Notes: a model not told the origin generated them from the letters alone. DNA of 23,064 nt from Haplomitrium mnioides (GCA_049999725.1 JBNGIS010035631.1:1-23064), one strand, 5' to 3'; shown: positions 1-9,660, counted from the stretch's first letter. Program-made: numbers and translations.

Positions 1-565
1 GCAAACTGGTTCGAACGACGCGAAGGAGTGGTGAAGCGGTGACCCAGCGCAGACCGTCCAACGGGAAGAAGGCTGAGCCAGAAGGGCGATATGGCGCCTA
101 CCCGGTGGGGGGAAACAAAGGGCACGGCGAAAGCACGACATGTCAGCGAATCGGCGAGCGAGATGAGGACGGCCGGAAAACAAAGGTAACGCCGGTGCGG
201 CCGACGAAGGAGCTAAAGACGCCGAAAGGGGGACGCTTCGCCGCTTCGGCACCCAGAAGGTAAAAGTTCGACGGGGTGCGGTGGAAAGTTCGAAGGGGGT
301 GAACGGTCTGAAAGGGCCTAGTAGTTCTTATAACGAGCTTTTTAAAGTGTTAGCGAAGCTAACCTCAGGCTGGCGTAGTTCTTACTTCGAGGGACCGTCG
401 AAACGGCGACATCGACTTCGTTCTTATTCGGCGAGCAGAGTTAGTCCGCAGCGGTTCAGCGGATGATGTGGCGAGCGCAGGGAGTCCGCGGGAGGGCATC
501 GGAGACGTGGCGCGCTGAGGAGCCGGGGAGTGTTTCCGAAGGTCAACTTCGGAAGAAGGGGGCGC

Positions 566-790
566 GCGACGGTCCGCCTACCCTTTGCGGGGCGGCGTCG
601 GGCGGCGCCCTTCGGATGACGTGGTGACCCCAGGGACCCCGAGGCATTTCACGGGACACGCGGCGCTTGGAGAGGAGTTCACTCGACCTCGGGCAGCGTG
701 CGAGTCAACAACGGATGGAAGAGTCAGCGCGACGGTCAGACTACCCCCCTGCGGGGCGGCGGCGGACGGCGGTGCAACGGAGGACGTGGC
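566..790 (+). repeat. Imperfect direct repeat, about 160-bp period
   Basis: A block at about 566-630 (GCGCGACGGTCCGCCTACCC, then TGCGGGGCGGCG) recurs at about 727-790 (GCGCGACGGTCAGACTACCC, then TGCGGGGCGGCG), followed in both by GACGTGG. This supports degenerate tandem duplication within the GC-rich region. Confidence 0.6.
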
Positions 791-840
791 GCGAGGGGAG
801 GAAAGAAGTATCTGCGGGGGCATCGAAGGAGATTCCCTGG

Positions 841-889
841 AATCGGTTCCGAGGGGCACTGCGGAACTCGGTTCCGATAGCCCCTTCGG
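841..889 (+). repeat. Short tandem direct repeat, about 24-25 bp unit
   Basis: AATCGGTTCCGAGGGGC at 841 is followed directly by AACTCGGTTCCGATAGCCCC at 865; both units end in a GCGG/TCGG step. The following bases (about 899-925) can pair as GGGAA...TTCCC, so a small hairpin is possible. Confidence 0.55.
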
Positions 890-1424
890 ACTTGCTCCTA
901 CGGGAATCTGCGGAATCTCTTCCCGCAAGATTCCTCAGTGTAGTTACCGTTGACAAGGTGTTTTCCTTCGATCAACTGCAGGACACGCGGCGCGCGCTCC
1001 TTCTCCATGGCAACGGGATTAACTGTCAGGCGCCACGCGTTGTCACCTCCCAACTCCAGGGAGCAAAAAGGGATTAACGACCATTCGTGGGATCAAGCTC
1101 GCGAGTTGCGGGGGAGTATATCTGGGCGACAATCGAATTCTTCGAGGTTGATGCACAGGCAATCTCAGGGCGCGGGGCGACTGCATGCGAAGGGGAATCG
1201 CAAACGAAGGGGGGCTGGGATTTGGATTCACTGACAAGACAACGTGAAGCAGAGTTACTCGCTCTAGGGGGCCAGGGGGATTCGGAGGTGGACTGGAGGG
1301 GCGCCGAGAATCGCAGAGTGAGGAGCTCTGGATGCTCGGGCGATCCAGGTGAACTCGTCCTTGCCGGTGGACCAGAGCGGAGGGTTACTGATACGCTGTT
1401 TCGATTGGATTCTAGTCAGACTGT

Positions 1425-1619
1425 ACTTCGGGAGAGGCCACCATGGGAGGACTTGGGGTCTTCTCTGCATTCCCTGTGTAGAAGCATCACGACCTGAGGA
1501 CAAGGAAACCGCAACGAGGGGCGGCTGGGATGGGATTCCCAGTTATGACTTCGGGAGAGGCCGCCAAGTGAGGAGCTTGGGGTTGTCTCTGCCGTTCCTT
1601 GTGTGTGAGCATCAGCCCA
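1425..1619 (+). repeat. Imperfect direct repeat, 124-bp period
   Basis: About 70 bp beginning ACTTCGGGAGAGGCCACCA at 1425 recurs beginning ACTTCGGGAGAGGCCGCCA at 1549. Both copies continue through a CTTGGGGT, TCTCTGC, TTCC.TGTG, AGCATCA order of short matches. The copies are separated by a GGGGCGGCTGGGAT block that itself resembles 1206-1220. Confidence 0.75.
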
Positions 1620-1663
1620 GAGTGTTCGAGGACACTCTAGTGTGTAATTCTTCAAGTGGAGCT

Positions 1664-1678
1664 TAGAGGGGGGGGGGC
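1664..1678 (+). promoter_or_regulatory. Polypurine tract of a plus-strand LTR element
   Basis: TAGAGGGGGGGGGG is followed at once by a C and then TG (1679), the expected start dinucleotide of an LTR. The preceding CTTCAAGTGGAGC resembles the stretch seen just before the polypurine tract in plant Ty1/copia elements. In such elements this tract primes plus-strand DNA synthesis during reverse transcription. Confidence 0.5.
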
Positions 1679-1907
1679 TGCGTTAGTGCCCGCGCACTGC
1701 GTAGTAAGACTCGTCGAGGCTCGGGGTGGAGTGGGCTACCGGCAGCTGGCAGAGCTGTCTTCCAGAGGTGGAAGTAAAAGAAATCCTCTTCTGATCCTGA
1801 GGAAGTAAAATGAGGGCTTCTAGCGATGGAAGTAGAAAACTATCTGGAGTGGAGGGTGTGTGGGTTGCTGGGCTGCAGTTGTAAGGCAGCGGGACTCATA
1901 AGGGAAG

Positions 1908-1915
1908 TATATATA
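1908..1915 (+). promoter_or_regulatory. TATA box of the LTR-like segment
   Basis: TATATATA preceded by GGGAAG, about 230 bp inside the putative LTR start; typical position for an RNA polymerase II promoter in an LTR U3 region. Inferred from sequence only. Confidence 0.4.
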
Positions 1916-2152
1916 GTCAGAATTCCAGAGGGCCTTCAAGGACTCTGTTTTCTCCTGTACATTGTATAAATGTGTTTGTCTATATGTGTAGCTAGATTGC
2001 ATTTCTGCATGTGTGTCCCCTTGAATTCTTAGATTAGTGGATATCAGGTCAGCTGAGCAGACCCTGGGAACACACTTGAAGGGGGAGTCCAATCCCTTGA
2101 CACAAGTCTGGTTTCCTGGGGGTGAATGCTCTCTGTCCTGATCCTAGTTGCA

Positions 2153-2206
2153 TAGTTAGGAATTAGTTAGGAATTAGTGCAGCTTAGGAATTAGTTAGGA
2201 ATAGTT
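2153..2206 (+). repeat. TTAGGAATTAG tandem cluster
   Basis: Four close copies of TTAGGAATTAG or TTAGGAATAG-type units, arranged as two pairs separated by TGCAGC. It resembles no telomeric repeat exactly (plant telomere is TTTAGGG) and looks like local slippage. Confidence 0.6.
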
Positions 2207-2334
2207 GTAGCAGACCTGTGACCACCCTGAAAGGGGGAGTCCAGAGCTGTTGTTGTGTTCAGCTGTGCAGGTCACCAGCACCATTGTGCCCAAGCACAAA
2301 TAAGGTGGCAGGGCCTAAGTCATTGGGTCCTAAG

Positions 2335-2340
2335 AATAAA
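2335..2340 (+). terminator. Possible polyadenylation signal AATAAA
   Basis: AATAAA lies about 420 bp downstream of the TATATATA box, as expected near the R/U5 boundary of an LTR. A hexamer alone is weak evidence. Confidence 0.3.
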
Positions 2341-2759
2341 GAGGAAGAATCACACACAAGAGCTGGGTGTTATGAATGTGGATCTGTATGAAGGATGCTG
2401 AATGTCTGACTTGAGTGAGTAAGGAAGAAGAGTGAAAGAAGCACAACAGGCCTGTAAGGAGAAGGAGAGTCCTTAGGGCCTGAAAGTGGTAACTGGCGAG
2501 GGGCCATCTCAGAAAAGAACCCCAAAGCCCGCAAACGTGTCCTCCCCTGCATCTAAAAAGGGCCTGAAAAGGTTAAGGCAGGAAACAGGGGAGCGACAAA
2601 TAGTAACTCCCGTAAATCCATTTTGAACTTTCTCAGATCATCTGCAAGACCAGTTCGAACTTTCAAGATCACCCTTTTCTTTAGTCTGAATCGTCTATAT
2701 ATCACCATTTTGGCCGCTTAATCCTTCCCCCGCTTTGGATCCAATTTAATCGGTCGTTC

Positions 2760-2822
2760 CCACTTAGGAAGGCTGATCAGATTCAACTCAAGTGGGCTCT
2801 CCACTTAGGAAGGTTCAATTCC
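2760..2822 (+). repeat. Direct repeat, 41-bp offset
   Basis: CCACTTAGGAAGGCTGATCA at 2760 recurs as CCACTTAGGAAGGTTCAATT at 2801, with related ATTCAA sequence after each start. Confidence 0.6.
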
Positions 2823-2947
2823 ACTACATTCTTCGGATTGGACTCCTTGCGAACAATGAACTCTTTTAGATTCTTTGGATTCTTCAGATTCTCCGCGATT
2901 GAATCCTTCTCTTCAATCTTTCTAATTCATCCCCACGTGCAGATACC

Positions 2948-3127
2948 ATGGCCAAGTCATCGCTCCTTCATCGCTACTTGAATTCCTCTTTGCAGAGATA
3001 TCCCCTTGCATTCATATTTGAAATTCTTCTTTCATTGCCAGGACATGACCTTCTTCTCCATCGCAAGAGCTTTGCTTGTGCATTTCTAACCATCCGGCGT
3101 TTCTGTTCTCATCACATCGCTCCCTAG
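2948..3127 (+). CDS. Small 59-codon ORF of unknown function (doubtful)
   Basis: ATACCATGGCC at 2942-2953 is a good plant start context (GCC after ATG), and the frame stays open for 59 codons to TAG at 3125-3127. The conceptual product begins MAKSSLLHRYLNSSLQ and has a hydrophobic stretch in the middle (LAFIFEILLSL) followed by basic residues. I recognise no family. A TATATAT about 250 bp upstream and an AATAAA about 310 bp downstream would fit a short transcript, but the surroundings look like degraded repeat DNA and an open frame of this size is easily found by chance. Confidence 0.15.
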   Translation: MAKSSLLHRYLNSSLQRYPLAFIFEILLSLPGHDLLLHRKSFACAFLTIRRFCSHHIAP

Positions 3128-3829
3128 CACAGATTTCATTATCGCACTGGCTGATCGCTTTCTTCCTTATCACATTTCGAATTCCGCAGGGCTTTCAGTG
3201 CAGTCTGCAACCTTCACTTTGTTGCATCCTCTTCGAGCGCACAACGCGATCGCATTGTTATTCGAATCATTCACACTTCATCGACGCACCAAGCAATTCA
3301 ACACCGCCTCGCAGAGAAGAAATTCTTTCCTTCAATTTGATCTTCTCACTATGACAGATCATAGAAGAGCCTTCTTACAAATCGATCCTCCACCAACTCG
3401 TCACACACTGTAGCTGCATTTGTCCCATAAGTTTTCTCCAATAAACTAGAAACAATATATAAACATTTGACACTAGCTTACTTTCAAGAGGCAACACAAC
3501 AGGGGTGTAAGGCCACCGCTTAACTTCCTGCCCATGGACGGATCTAGTTCAGGGCACAACAGGGCAACTTGTCCTCCGATACACTTTGACGAGCTCCTTG
3601 ACAAGCTGTCCATCAACACTAGAAATAGATATAGATAGGGGCTAACCTTGGCCCTCAACAACTAGATTACTTTTACCACAAATTTTCTTTTTCTAAAAAT
3701 AAATCACTTCAACTTCCTCATTACCCAAGCTTCTCTCCTTGGCCAATGATCTCCAAAATGTCCTCACAAATACTTATATACACATTTTTACACTTTACAC
3801 TCATCATACACAAAACTGAAGCTTTACCA

Positions 3830-4645
3830 CTTCCCTCTCTCTCCACTGCGCAGAAGAGACCTCCTTTGAGTCATTTATGACCTCTTGTCATGAACTATGC
3901 TCCTACACATATCCTATGTGATATCCTCATATGGTATAGGAGGTGTCTATGTCTTCACTCTTGGTGTGGATAAAGTAGGTGACATCACTACTAAAGGTGC
4001 CACCCTTGGAGGAATGGCCATGTAAGATCTCATCCTATCGATCTCCTTACTCTCCACCTCCTCGAGCAAACCCACATTATGCAATATGTGGTAAGTAATC
4101 GGCCCCACACAACTAGTTTAACTCCTCATGGCAAACATTCTCAAAACGACATTGCAAAGCAATGACACCCATTGATAGCGAGTCCTTACATCACCTCTAT
4201 AAAGCATGAGTAGAAACCTCCCCAAAATATAAGACCCCTTCTCAGGAGTCACAAGAGTTGCCCATGTGGATGCTACCCGTCGCAGCCCCTCATCTCGTAC
4301 ATCTCTCGCCATCCACCCATCCTTATGACCAGCAACACCAGGCACCATCAAAGGAAGTATGTCCTCCTTCCTCACCAACATAAGCTCATTTTGTCCATTA
4401 CTTGAAAGCGTATACACATTGTGAATGAGAGTAGGAGTGATGTCAAAGGTCTTCCCTCGCACAGTCACCTTGTGACCCTTAAGCCCCTCCATGAACTCTC
4501 CTACCATAGCCGGAGAAAAAATCTGCCACATCATCTCAAACAAGCTCAAGAGCCCTATCCTCTCTACCATTAGCTTCACTTTCTTCCAATCCGAGAGAAC
4601 TCTAACTCTTTTGAAACTAGGGGAGGGAAGTCTCTCTCCACTCAT
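3830..4645 (-). pseudogene. LTR-borne ORF, N-terminal half (left LTR copy)
   Basis: From an ATG at 4645-4643 (product begins MSGERLPSPSF) the frame is open to a TAA at 4118-4120, then continues in the same frame to a TAG at 3947-3949, where the match to the right LTR copy is still clear. Readable segments include SDWKKVKLMVERIGLL, VTVRGKTFDITP and SYILGRFLLMLYRG. The pattern of a charged start, an EFMEGLKG segment and a VRGKTFD segment reminds me of the plant transposon-associated domain called putative plant transposon protein (Transposase_32), a recollection I cannot test here. The TAA is private to this copy: the right copy has a Gln codon there. The TAG is present in both. Function in the element is unknown. 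Confidence 0.55.
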
Positions 4646-4679
4646 CTCAAAACAATAGTAGAATCGCACTCTCGAGACA

Positions 4680-6500
4680 CACAACCTTGTCTGCAAGAAC
4701 ACACCTCCAAAGACACTATGCAACCCTAAAAACACCTCTGAGCTTCTATACCCCAAAAAACGCCTCCAAACACATATAACCTCCGAACTACGAAAGCAAC
4801 ACCTCCGAGCTCTGAACACTACACTTCCGCAAATGACGAACACTCTAACTCCAAGTTTCGAAGGCTACCTCCAAATACCTATGTTTGGCTGAACTACAAA
4901 ACTGCACCACCAAAATGCTTCTCCAAACATGCACCTCCAAGACTCAAAATTCTGAAAGGGTACCTCCGAAAAGGAAAACGCATCATCTTCTGCACCACCG
5001 ACTTCAAAGAGCACACCTCCGCTCAGGAACAAACAACCTCCGAATATAATCACTGTGCACCTTGTTCATTATGATGAAATCCCGAGTTCCAAAAGGGAAC
5101 ACTTCCAAACATCCGAACAATGCACCTCCGGTTTCCCAAAGAAACGTCTTCAAAAACTCGACCTCTGAGCTCCAAAGCGACCACCTCCAAATAGAACACT
5201 TCTGAATCTATGAGTTTGTTCAAAAACTCCCTTCCAATGTTCAACCACACAACTCCGAACTCACAACTTTGAAAAGCCTACATCTGCATCACTCTGAAAA
5301 CAACTCCAAATCATAAACATTGCCAGAAATGTGAGTGCTAGCAAACGATCCTCCGGGCGGCATACCTCCGACAACGAAACCTCCAAAGAGACACCTCCAA
5401 AAACACAACCAAGACCACACCGCCGAGCCCAAAATCACAAACCCAAACTCTTGAACGCAGCATTTTCGAGTTTCGCAACCCCGTCGTTCGAATCCCGCAC
5501 CTCCAAAAACGCACACTTCCGAATCTTTGAGCCCAACTCCTCCGACTAGTGCACCTCCGCGCAGCAAACACCGTGTCTCCCAAAACGACAATTGAAATGC
5601 AATGACCTGCCTTATACCAAAGTCAAATCTCCGAGTCTCGGCAAAATGCCTTCAATAACCTGTCGCCGCACTTCCGAACCACAAACTCTGCACCTCCGAA
5701 TGTTTGAGGGTGCACGTCTGCCTGTCACACTTCCGTGTCCCAAGATTTTACCTTGACAACACTAAATGGCCCTAGAAGCACCTCCGAACGTAGGAAATGC
5801 ACTTCCAAAAAAACTACCTCCGAGTAGAGTGAGCTCGAGATTCGGGAGTACTTTCGAAAATAGGTGCCAGCTTCCGAGGTCAGAGAATGCTTCCAAAAAA
5901 CCCCTTCAACGTCACTTCGGAATCCCCAACACAAAACCTCCACCACGCACCTCCGAATGGGTAACCCTACCCAAGACCTCCAAAATCCGAAAAGAAAGAC
6001 TTCCAAAGAGAACGTTGCACCTCCGAAACTGTCCACCACACCTCTTATAATCCTTCTGTTGTCAACTTTGCTTTGAAACCTGCACCTCTCGCATCACTCT
6101 GAGTTCCAAAATGCTAGCAACATGCCTTCAACGCACATTGTCTCCGCACTTTGATAAATACCTTATCAAGAAGCACTTTCGAGTTCTGAAATTCCGAAAA
6201 GATGCCTCTGGCCATGACCAATGGCACCTCCAACTTCCGAATCTCAAATAGATGTTCTCAAATCCCTAAAATGCTTCACCTTCATATAGTACACTTTCTA
6301 AGCCAAATGCCGCACTCAGACTATTATACCTCCGAAATGCACATCCAGAAAACCTCCTTGTTTGTGAACAACACATCTCTGAAACCCGAATGCCAAACAT
6401 AGTACCTCTGAGCAACACCCTCTAAGTAATGAATGCTAAATCTGCAAAATATATGGAATCCTAAAATAGACCTATGAGAGACACCTGAAATGCACCTCCA
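4680..6500 (-). repeat. Dense degenerate CACCTCCGAA motif field in the left LTR
   Basis: Roughly 30 copies by eye of a decamer close to CACCTCCGAA or CACTTCCGAA (plus strand; TTCGGAGGTG on the element strand) are spread at irregular spacing, for example near 4965, 5037, 5514, 5691, 5781, 5949 and 6018. Copies commonly end in CTCCAAAA, consistent with CpG loss. It lies upstream of the LTR ORF on the element strand, where U3 promoter sequence would be. Confidence 0.7.
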
Positions 6501-6894
6501 AAAATGTCCACACACTTCCCATCTCACTCTGGGTTGAGCTCACACTAGTGTCTATCCTTGAACTCTTTACAAGAACTTATGGAGCTCACAATTATTAATA
6601 CATTCTCACAATCACAAGCAACTCAACTAACACTTACATACTTACATTGCAACTTGCGTCTATATATTTAAACAAACAAACAACATTTTTACTTAACATA
6701 TACCCAACAGTTACTTTACTATTTTACAGAATAATTACAAAAGTTACAATGGTGAAGCACCCGTGCATAGGAGCTCCATCCACTATAATAAATTACTTCC
6801 CTATTTGGTCCCCAAACACCACTATTCACTTAATAATTACAATTTACACAAAAAATTGAAAAAAAATATAACATGACAATCGATGTCTTACATA

Positions 6895-6907
6895 CTTCCC
6901 CTCTCAA
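6895..6907 (-). promoter_or_regulatory. Polypurine tract of the Ty3 element
   Basis: The minus strand reads TTGAGAGGGGAAG, then TA, then the LTR start TGTAAGACATCG. This is the expected plus-strand primer tract directly before the 3' LTR, and it fixes the LTR edge at 6892. Confidence 0.8.
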
Positions 6908-6935
6908 TTGTGAAATGTCCCTGCAAACACTCTAC

Positions 6936-8060
6936 TTACCAAGGATAATGCTTATTCAACCTCGAGCCATCAATCTTGGTCTTCAACTTTTCCCTGAAAA
7001 GCGTAGCTTGTTCTAGGCTTCCATTAGTAAAGATAGTTATTACCTTAAAATGTCTTTCCCACCTTGTATGTAGCTTCCTTGGAAACTTCTCATATCTTGA
7101 GTCGTACATGAGTACTAGATCACCTTCCTTTATTATGAATGGCTTCATCTTATCGTCATAACTCTCCTTCCGACTTGCTTGAACACGCTCATTTTGCTCC
7201 AAAGCCATTCTCCTTGTCTCTTCTAATTTGATAATAGTTTCCATCCGTTCGGTAACACTTTCCTCCAAGGTCCTTCATTCTGAACTTGCCACTTGGAAAG
7301 TAGATATAGATAACTCAATAGGTATTATTGCATGCATTCCATAAACAAGGAAATATGGGGTTTTCTTTGTAGATATCTTCTATGTGGTCCTGTAGGCCAA
7401 CAATGTTGTTGGCAACTTCAAGTCCCAATTAATCTTATCAGATGATGCCATCTTGTTAAGCACTCTGCATAATATCCCATTGACCCTCTCAGTGTGGCCA
7501 TTAGCTTTGGGTTGTATGGAGTAGTTATACGATGTTTAATAAGGTATTTCTCTATCAATACTTCAATAGTGTCATTGAGAAAGTGTGTACTTCTGTCACT
7601 CACTAGCTCCAATGGGCAGCCAAAACGAGAAATAATGTTGGAGAACAAAAACTTAGCCACCACCTTCGCAGTATCATATTTAGTGGCTTTAGCTTCCACC
7701 CACTTAGTAGAATAATTAGTTGCCACTAATATATATATCTGTTCTATCTTAATCTTGTAGGTGGTTGTATAGGACCCACAAAATCTATGCCCCACTTTTC
7801 AAAAGGAGCAAGAAGTAATGTCAAAGTTAGAGGCCAATGAGAAGGGGCAGTAGGTTTCCCCACTCCCTAGCAAGGATTACACTTACATATAAAATCCATA
7901 GTATCTTTGTGCATGGTAGGCCACTAGTAGCGAGCTTCCAAAATCTTCTTAACAATATTATTCACTACAAAATGTCCCTCTTTTGGATCTTTATGTAGAG
8001 CAGATATAACAAGGTTTCCTTATTCGACTTCAAAACAACATCTAAACACCTTGTCTGGTC
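6936..8060 (-). pseudogene. Ty3 integrase, inactivated
   Basis: Integrase would insert the element cDNA into the genome. Reading the minus strand, I see a zinc-binding-like end (GHF, then an H, then CKCNPC), the start of the core WGIDFVGP at about 7790, then ILVATNYSTKWVEAKA, the second acidic site in LVSDRSTHF (the usual RG is RS), and the third in HTERVNG at about 7485. After that come NWDLKLPTTLLAYRTT and a C-terminal GDLVLMYDSR, RKLHTRWERHF, NGSLEQ region like the GPY/F-type tail. The DDE triad is thus present but in different frames: one frameshift lies just after the first D and another just before the E. Nonsense codons follow RY, NPC, AYRTT and VASSE. The tail ends at 6936, about 30 bp before the polypurine tract. 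Confidence 0.85.
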
Positions 8061-8640
8061 CTATTTTATATAATACTCCCTTGTGAATAACATATGGAGC
8101 AATCTTATGTTGAAACACTGCTTTTTTTTTTCATCTCCTTCACCGAAAAGATAACGGCTATATATTAGATAAAGGAGTATACTTCTATAAGCGAATGCAT
8201 CAACATCTACATAGAATAATCCTTCATCTGCAAAATGGTCATCTAGCCTCTTGGTGGATTCAGGTTCATTCATTCAAGAAATATGCGTTAGCATGCGACT
8301 TCCCTAGATGTATTCGGACATCAAAATCAAACTCCTGCAACAGTATCACCCACTTTGCCAATCTTCCATATAAATTAGGTTTATTAACAATAAACTTCAG
8401 TGCTTGGTGGTCTGTGTGAAAGATGAAGGGATATCCTAGAAGGTAATGACGAAACTTTTACACCAAGTACACCATGGCTAGAGCCTCCCTCTCCGTCGTA
8501 TGGTAGTTTTTCTTAGGGGCTCTTAATTATCTGTTGGCATAATAAATGGGGTGATCCCTCTTTTCCTCATCCTTTTGGCTCAAGACACTTCCGATTGCAT
8601 AGGCCAAAGTGTCTACATAAACATGAAACTTTTTGGACTA
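8061..8640 (-). pseudogene. Ty3 RNase H, inactivated
   Basis: RNase H removes the RNA strand during reverse transcription. The minus strand encodes YVDTLAYAIGSVLSQKDEE near 8615 (in Ty3 families the first catalytic D is usually in DAS, here DTL), then HPIYYAN, then APKKNYHTTEREALAMVY with the conserved E, then HTDHQALKF with a conserved D near 8410. Nonsense codons occur after YYANR (TAA where many relatives have Gln) and after MVYLV. It lies between reverse transcriptase and integrase, as in Ty3 elements. From about 8300 down to 8061 the frame reads through an NEPESTKRLDDHF linker and then a low-confidence stretch toward the integrase zinc region. Confidence 0.8.
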
Positions 8641-9660
8641 GTCGAGCACTACCATAATGGGTGCCTCTGTCATTTTTTAGAACCTCAAATGCTTCTTGTG
8701 CCTCTGGATCCCACCACCACTCTTGTACCTTCTTTAACAACTTGGTTAATGGAGAAGCAATCCATGCATACTTGTCTACATATCTTCTATAATAGCCCAT
8801 ACAACCTAGAAATGATCTAACCTCTTTAACTATTGTGGGTATTGGAATCAATTGTATTTTCTTTACCTTCTCTTCATCAATCGATATTCCGAATCTCAAA
8901 ATCCGATGTCCTAATAATATTCCTTCACTCATACCAAAATAGGATTTCTCTCGATGTAGACATATTCGGTACTCCTTACACTGCTGGAAACATAGTCACA
9001 GCTTGTCTTTGTGAGAAATTTGATCTGAATGAATACAAAAATCATCAATAAAAATCTCTATAAAAATTCTGAGATAGTCCTTGAAGGCCATTGTCATCAC
9101 CCGTTGAAACGTAGCTAGTGCATTACATAGCCCAAATGACATTATATTGTAGGCAAAAGTTTCCCAATCGGTGGTGAACATGGCCTTGTTTCTATCTTCA
9201 AGATGTATGAGCACTTGGTTATACCCTAAAAATCCGTCCATAAAGGAGTATCTCTCCTTTCCAGCCATTGTGTCCAAAATACTGTCGATAAACAGTAGTG
9301 GGTGGTGATCCTTCTTGGTAACGCTATTAAGCTTTCTATAATCTTGACAAATTCTTAACTTTTTATTCTTCTTAGAAATTATGACTATAGGAGAGACCTA
9401 TTTAGAGTGCTCCACTGGATAGATAAAACTTGCATCCAACAACTTTTGGACCTCCTTCTTGATAAGTAAAGAATATTTAGGATTTAATCCATATTGTCTC
9501 TGTCTTATGGGGACACATCCTTCCACCATATGACATCTAGGTTGACACACCGTTGGGTCTACCTCTTTTAGATCCATGTAGTGCCATGCAAATATGTCTG
9601 AATACTCCTTGAGTAATGCAGAATACCCTGTTAGCTCTTCACCTTCTAACTCTACTGACA
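8641..9660 (-). pseudogene. Ty3 reverse transcriptase, inactivated
   Basis: The domain begins near 9645 with LLKEYSDIFAWHYMDL, followed by KKEVQKLLDASFIYPVEHSK. A TAG at 9398-9400 replaces the Trp normally following this segment. The frame then continues with LRICQDYRKLN, SFMDGFLGYNQ (the first catalytic Asp is in this motif), TTDWETFAYN, FGLCNALATFQRVMT and the catalytic FIDD (Asp pair at 9041-9046). After a further frame break come LLGHRILRFGI, VRSFLGCMGYYRRYV and WWWDPEAQEAFEVLK, the usual thumb and connection. The GLCNA.ATFQR version and the FAWHYMDL start are typical of plant non-chromovirus Ty3 elements (Tat/Athila side). At least one nonsense codon and one frameshift make it inactive. 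Confidence 0.9.

Larger units (their letters stand above)
1..1663 (+). mobile_element. GC-rich, apparently non-coding internal region of an LTR element (3' part)
   Basis: This stretch is much richer in G and C than the rest of the window and is full of CpG. Open frames exist on both strands, but they overlap each other, are rich in Arg, Ser, Gly and Pro, and resemble no protein family I know, so I do not call them genes. Internal direct repeats at 566-790, 841-889 and 1425-1619 suggest growth by local duplication. It runs straight into a purine tract and an LTR-like segment, with a CTTCAAGTGGAGC context just before the tract that resembles the end of Ty1/copia internal regions. I therefore infer the 3' part of a plus-strand retroelement whose coding region is lost or was never there. 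A GC-rich host sequence unrelated to the LTR remains possible. The left end lies outside the window. Confidence 0.4.
1679..2600 (+). mobile_element. LTR-like segment (right boundary uncertain)
   Basis: This segment starts with TG next to a purine tract and carries promoter-like and polyadenylation-like signals in the order expected of an LTR: TATATATA at 1908-1915 and AATAAA at 2335-2340. It contains two copies of AGGGGGAGTCCA-like sequence (about 2079 and 2233), each following a TTGAA or CTGAA step, and a TTAGGAATTAG cluster. I cannot place the 3' CA terminus because the partner LTR is outside the window, so the right end is a rough estimate from where composition turns pyrimidine-rich. No coding function is proposed. 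Confidence 0.4.
2600..3830. other. Pyrimidine-rich spacer without a recognised gene
   Basis: The plus strand is rich in C and T, with repeated TTCTTC/ATTCTT steps. A TATATAT at 2696-2702 and an AATAAA at 3440-3445 on the plus strand could bound a transcription unit or a further degraded LTR. The only reasonable plus-strand start context gives a 59-codon frame (2948-3127). The minus-strand open frame at 3473-3661 has no recognisable domain. From about 3660 to 3830 short matches to the long LTR copy at right (for example CTAGATTACT at 3664 and about 14263) hint that very diverged LTR sequence may continue here. Otherwise I see nothing. Confidence 0.35.
3830..6892 (-). repeat. Downstream (3') LTR of the Ty3 element, incomplete at its end
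   Basis: This copy matches 15373-18431 at an almost constant offset (11543 near 3933, 11539 at the outer end). Its boundary at 6892 is sharp: on the minus strand a purine tract is followed by TGTAAGACATCG. The match is strong from 6892 down to about 3900, weakens from about 3900 to 3830, and is not convincing further left, whereas the other LTR continues about 2 kb more before the primer site. The missing part includes the second half of the LTR-borne ORF. Deletion, replacement or severe decay would all explain this. Confidence 0.8.

Noticed and set aside
578-1503. Overlapping open frames of 60-136 codons on both strands in the GC-rich region
   Set aside because: They overlap on both strands, have no recognisable domain or consistent start, and follow from few AT-rich stop codons in GC-rich DNA.
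1-1678. Possible rRNA or rDNA spacer, suggested by the GC-rich composition
   Set aside because: No conserved 18S, 5.8S or 25S segment that I know could be found, and the region ends in a purine tract with LTR-like sequence.
2153-2206. Interstitial telomere repeat
   Set aside because: The unit TTAGGAATTAG is not TTTAGGG or TTAGGG in tandem.
5331-6076. Plus-strand open frames in the motif-rich part of the left LTR (also 17311-17704)
   Set aside because: Their Ser/Pro/Lys-rich products simply reflect the repeated decamer; they lie opposite the element strand and are not conserved in frame between the LTRs.
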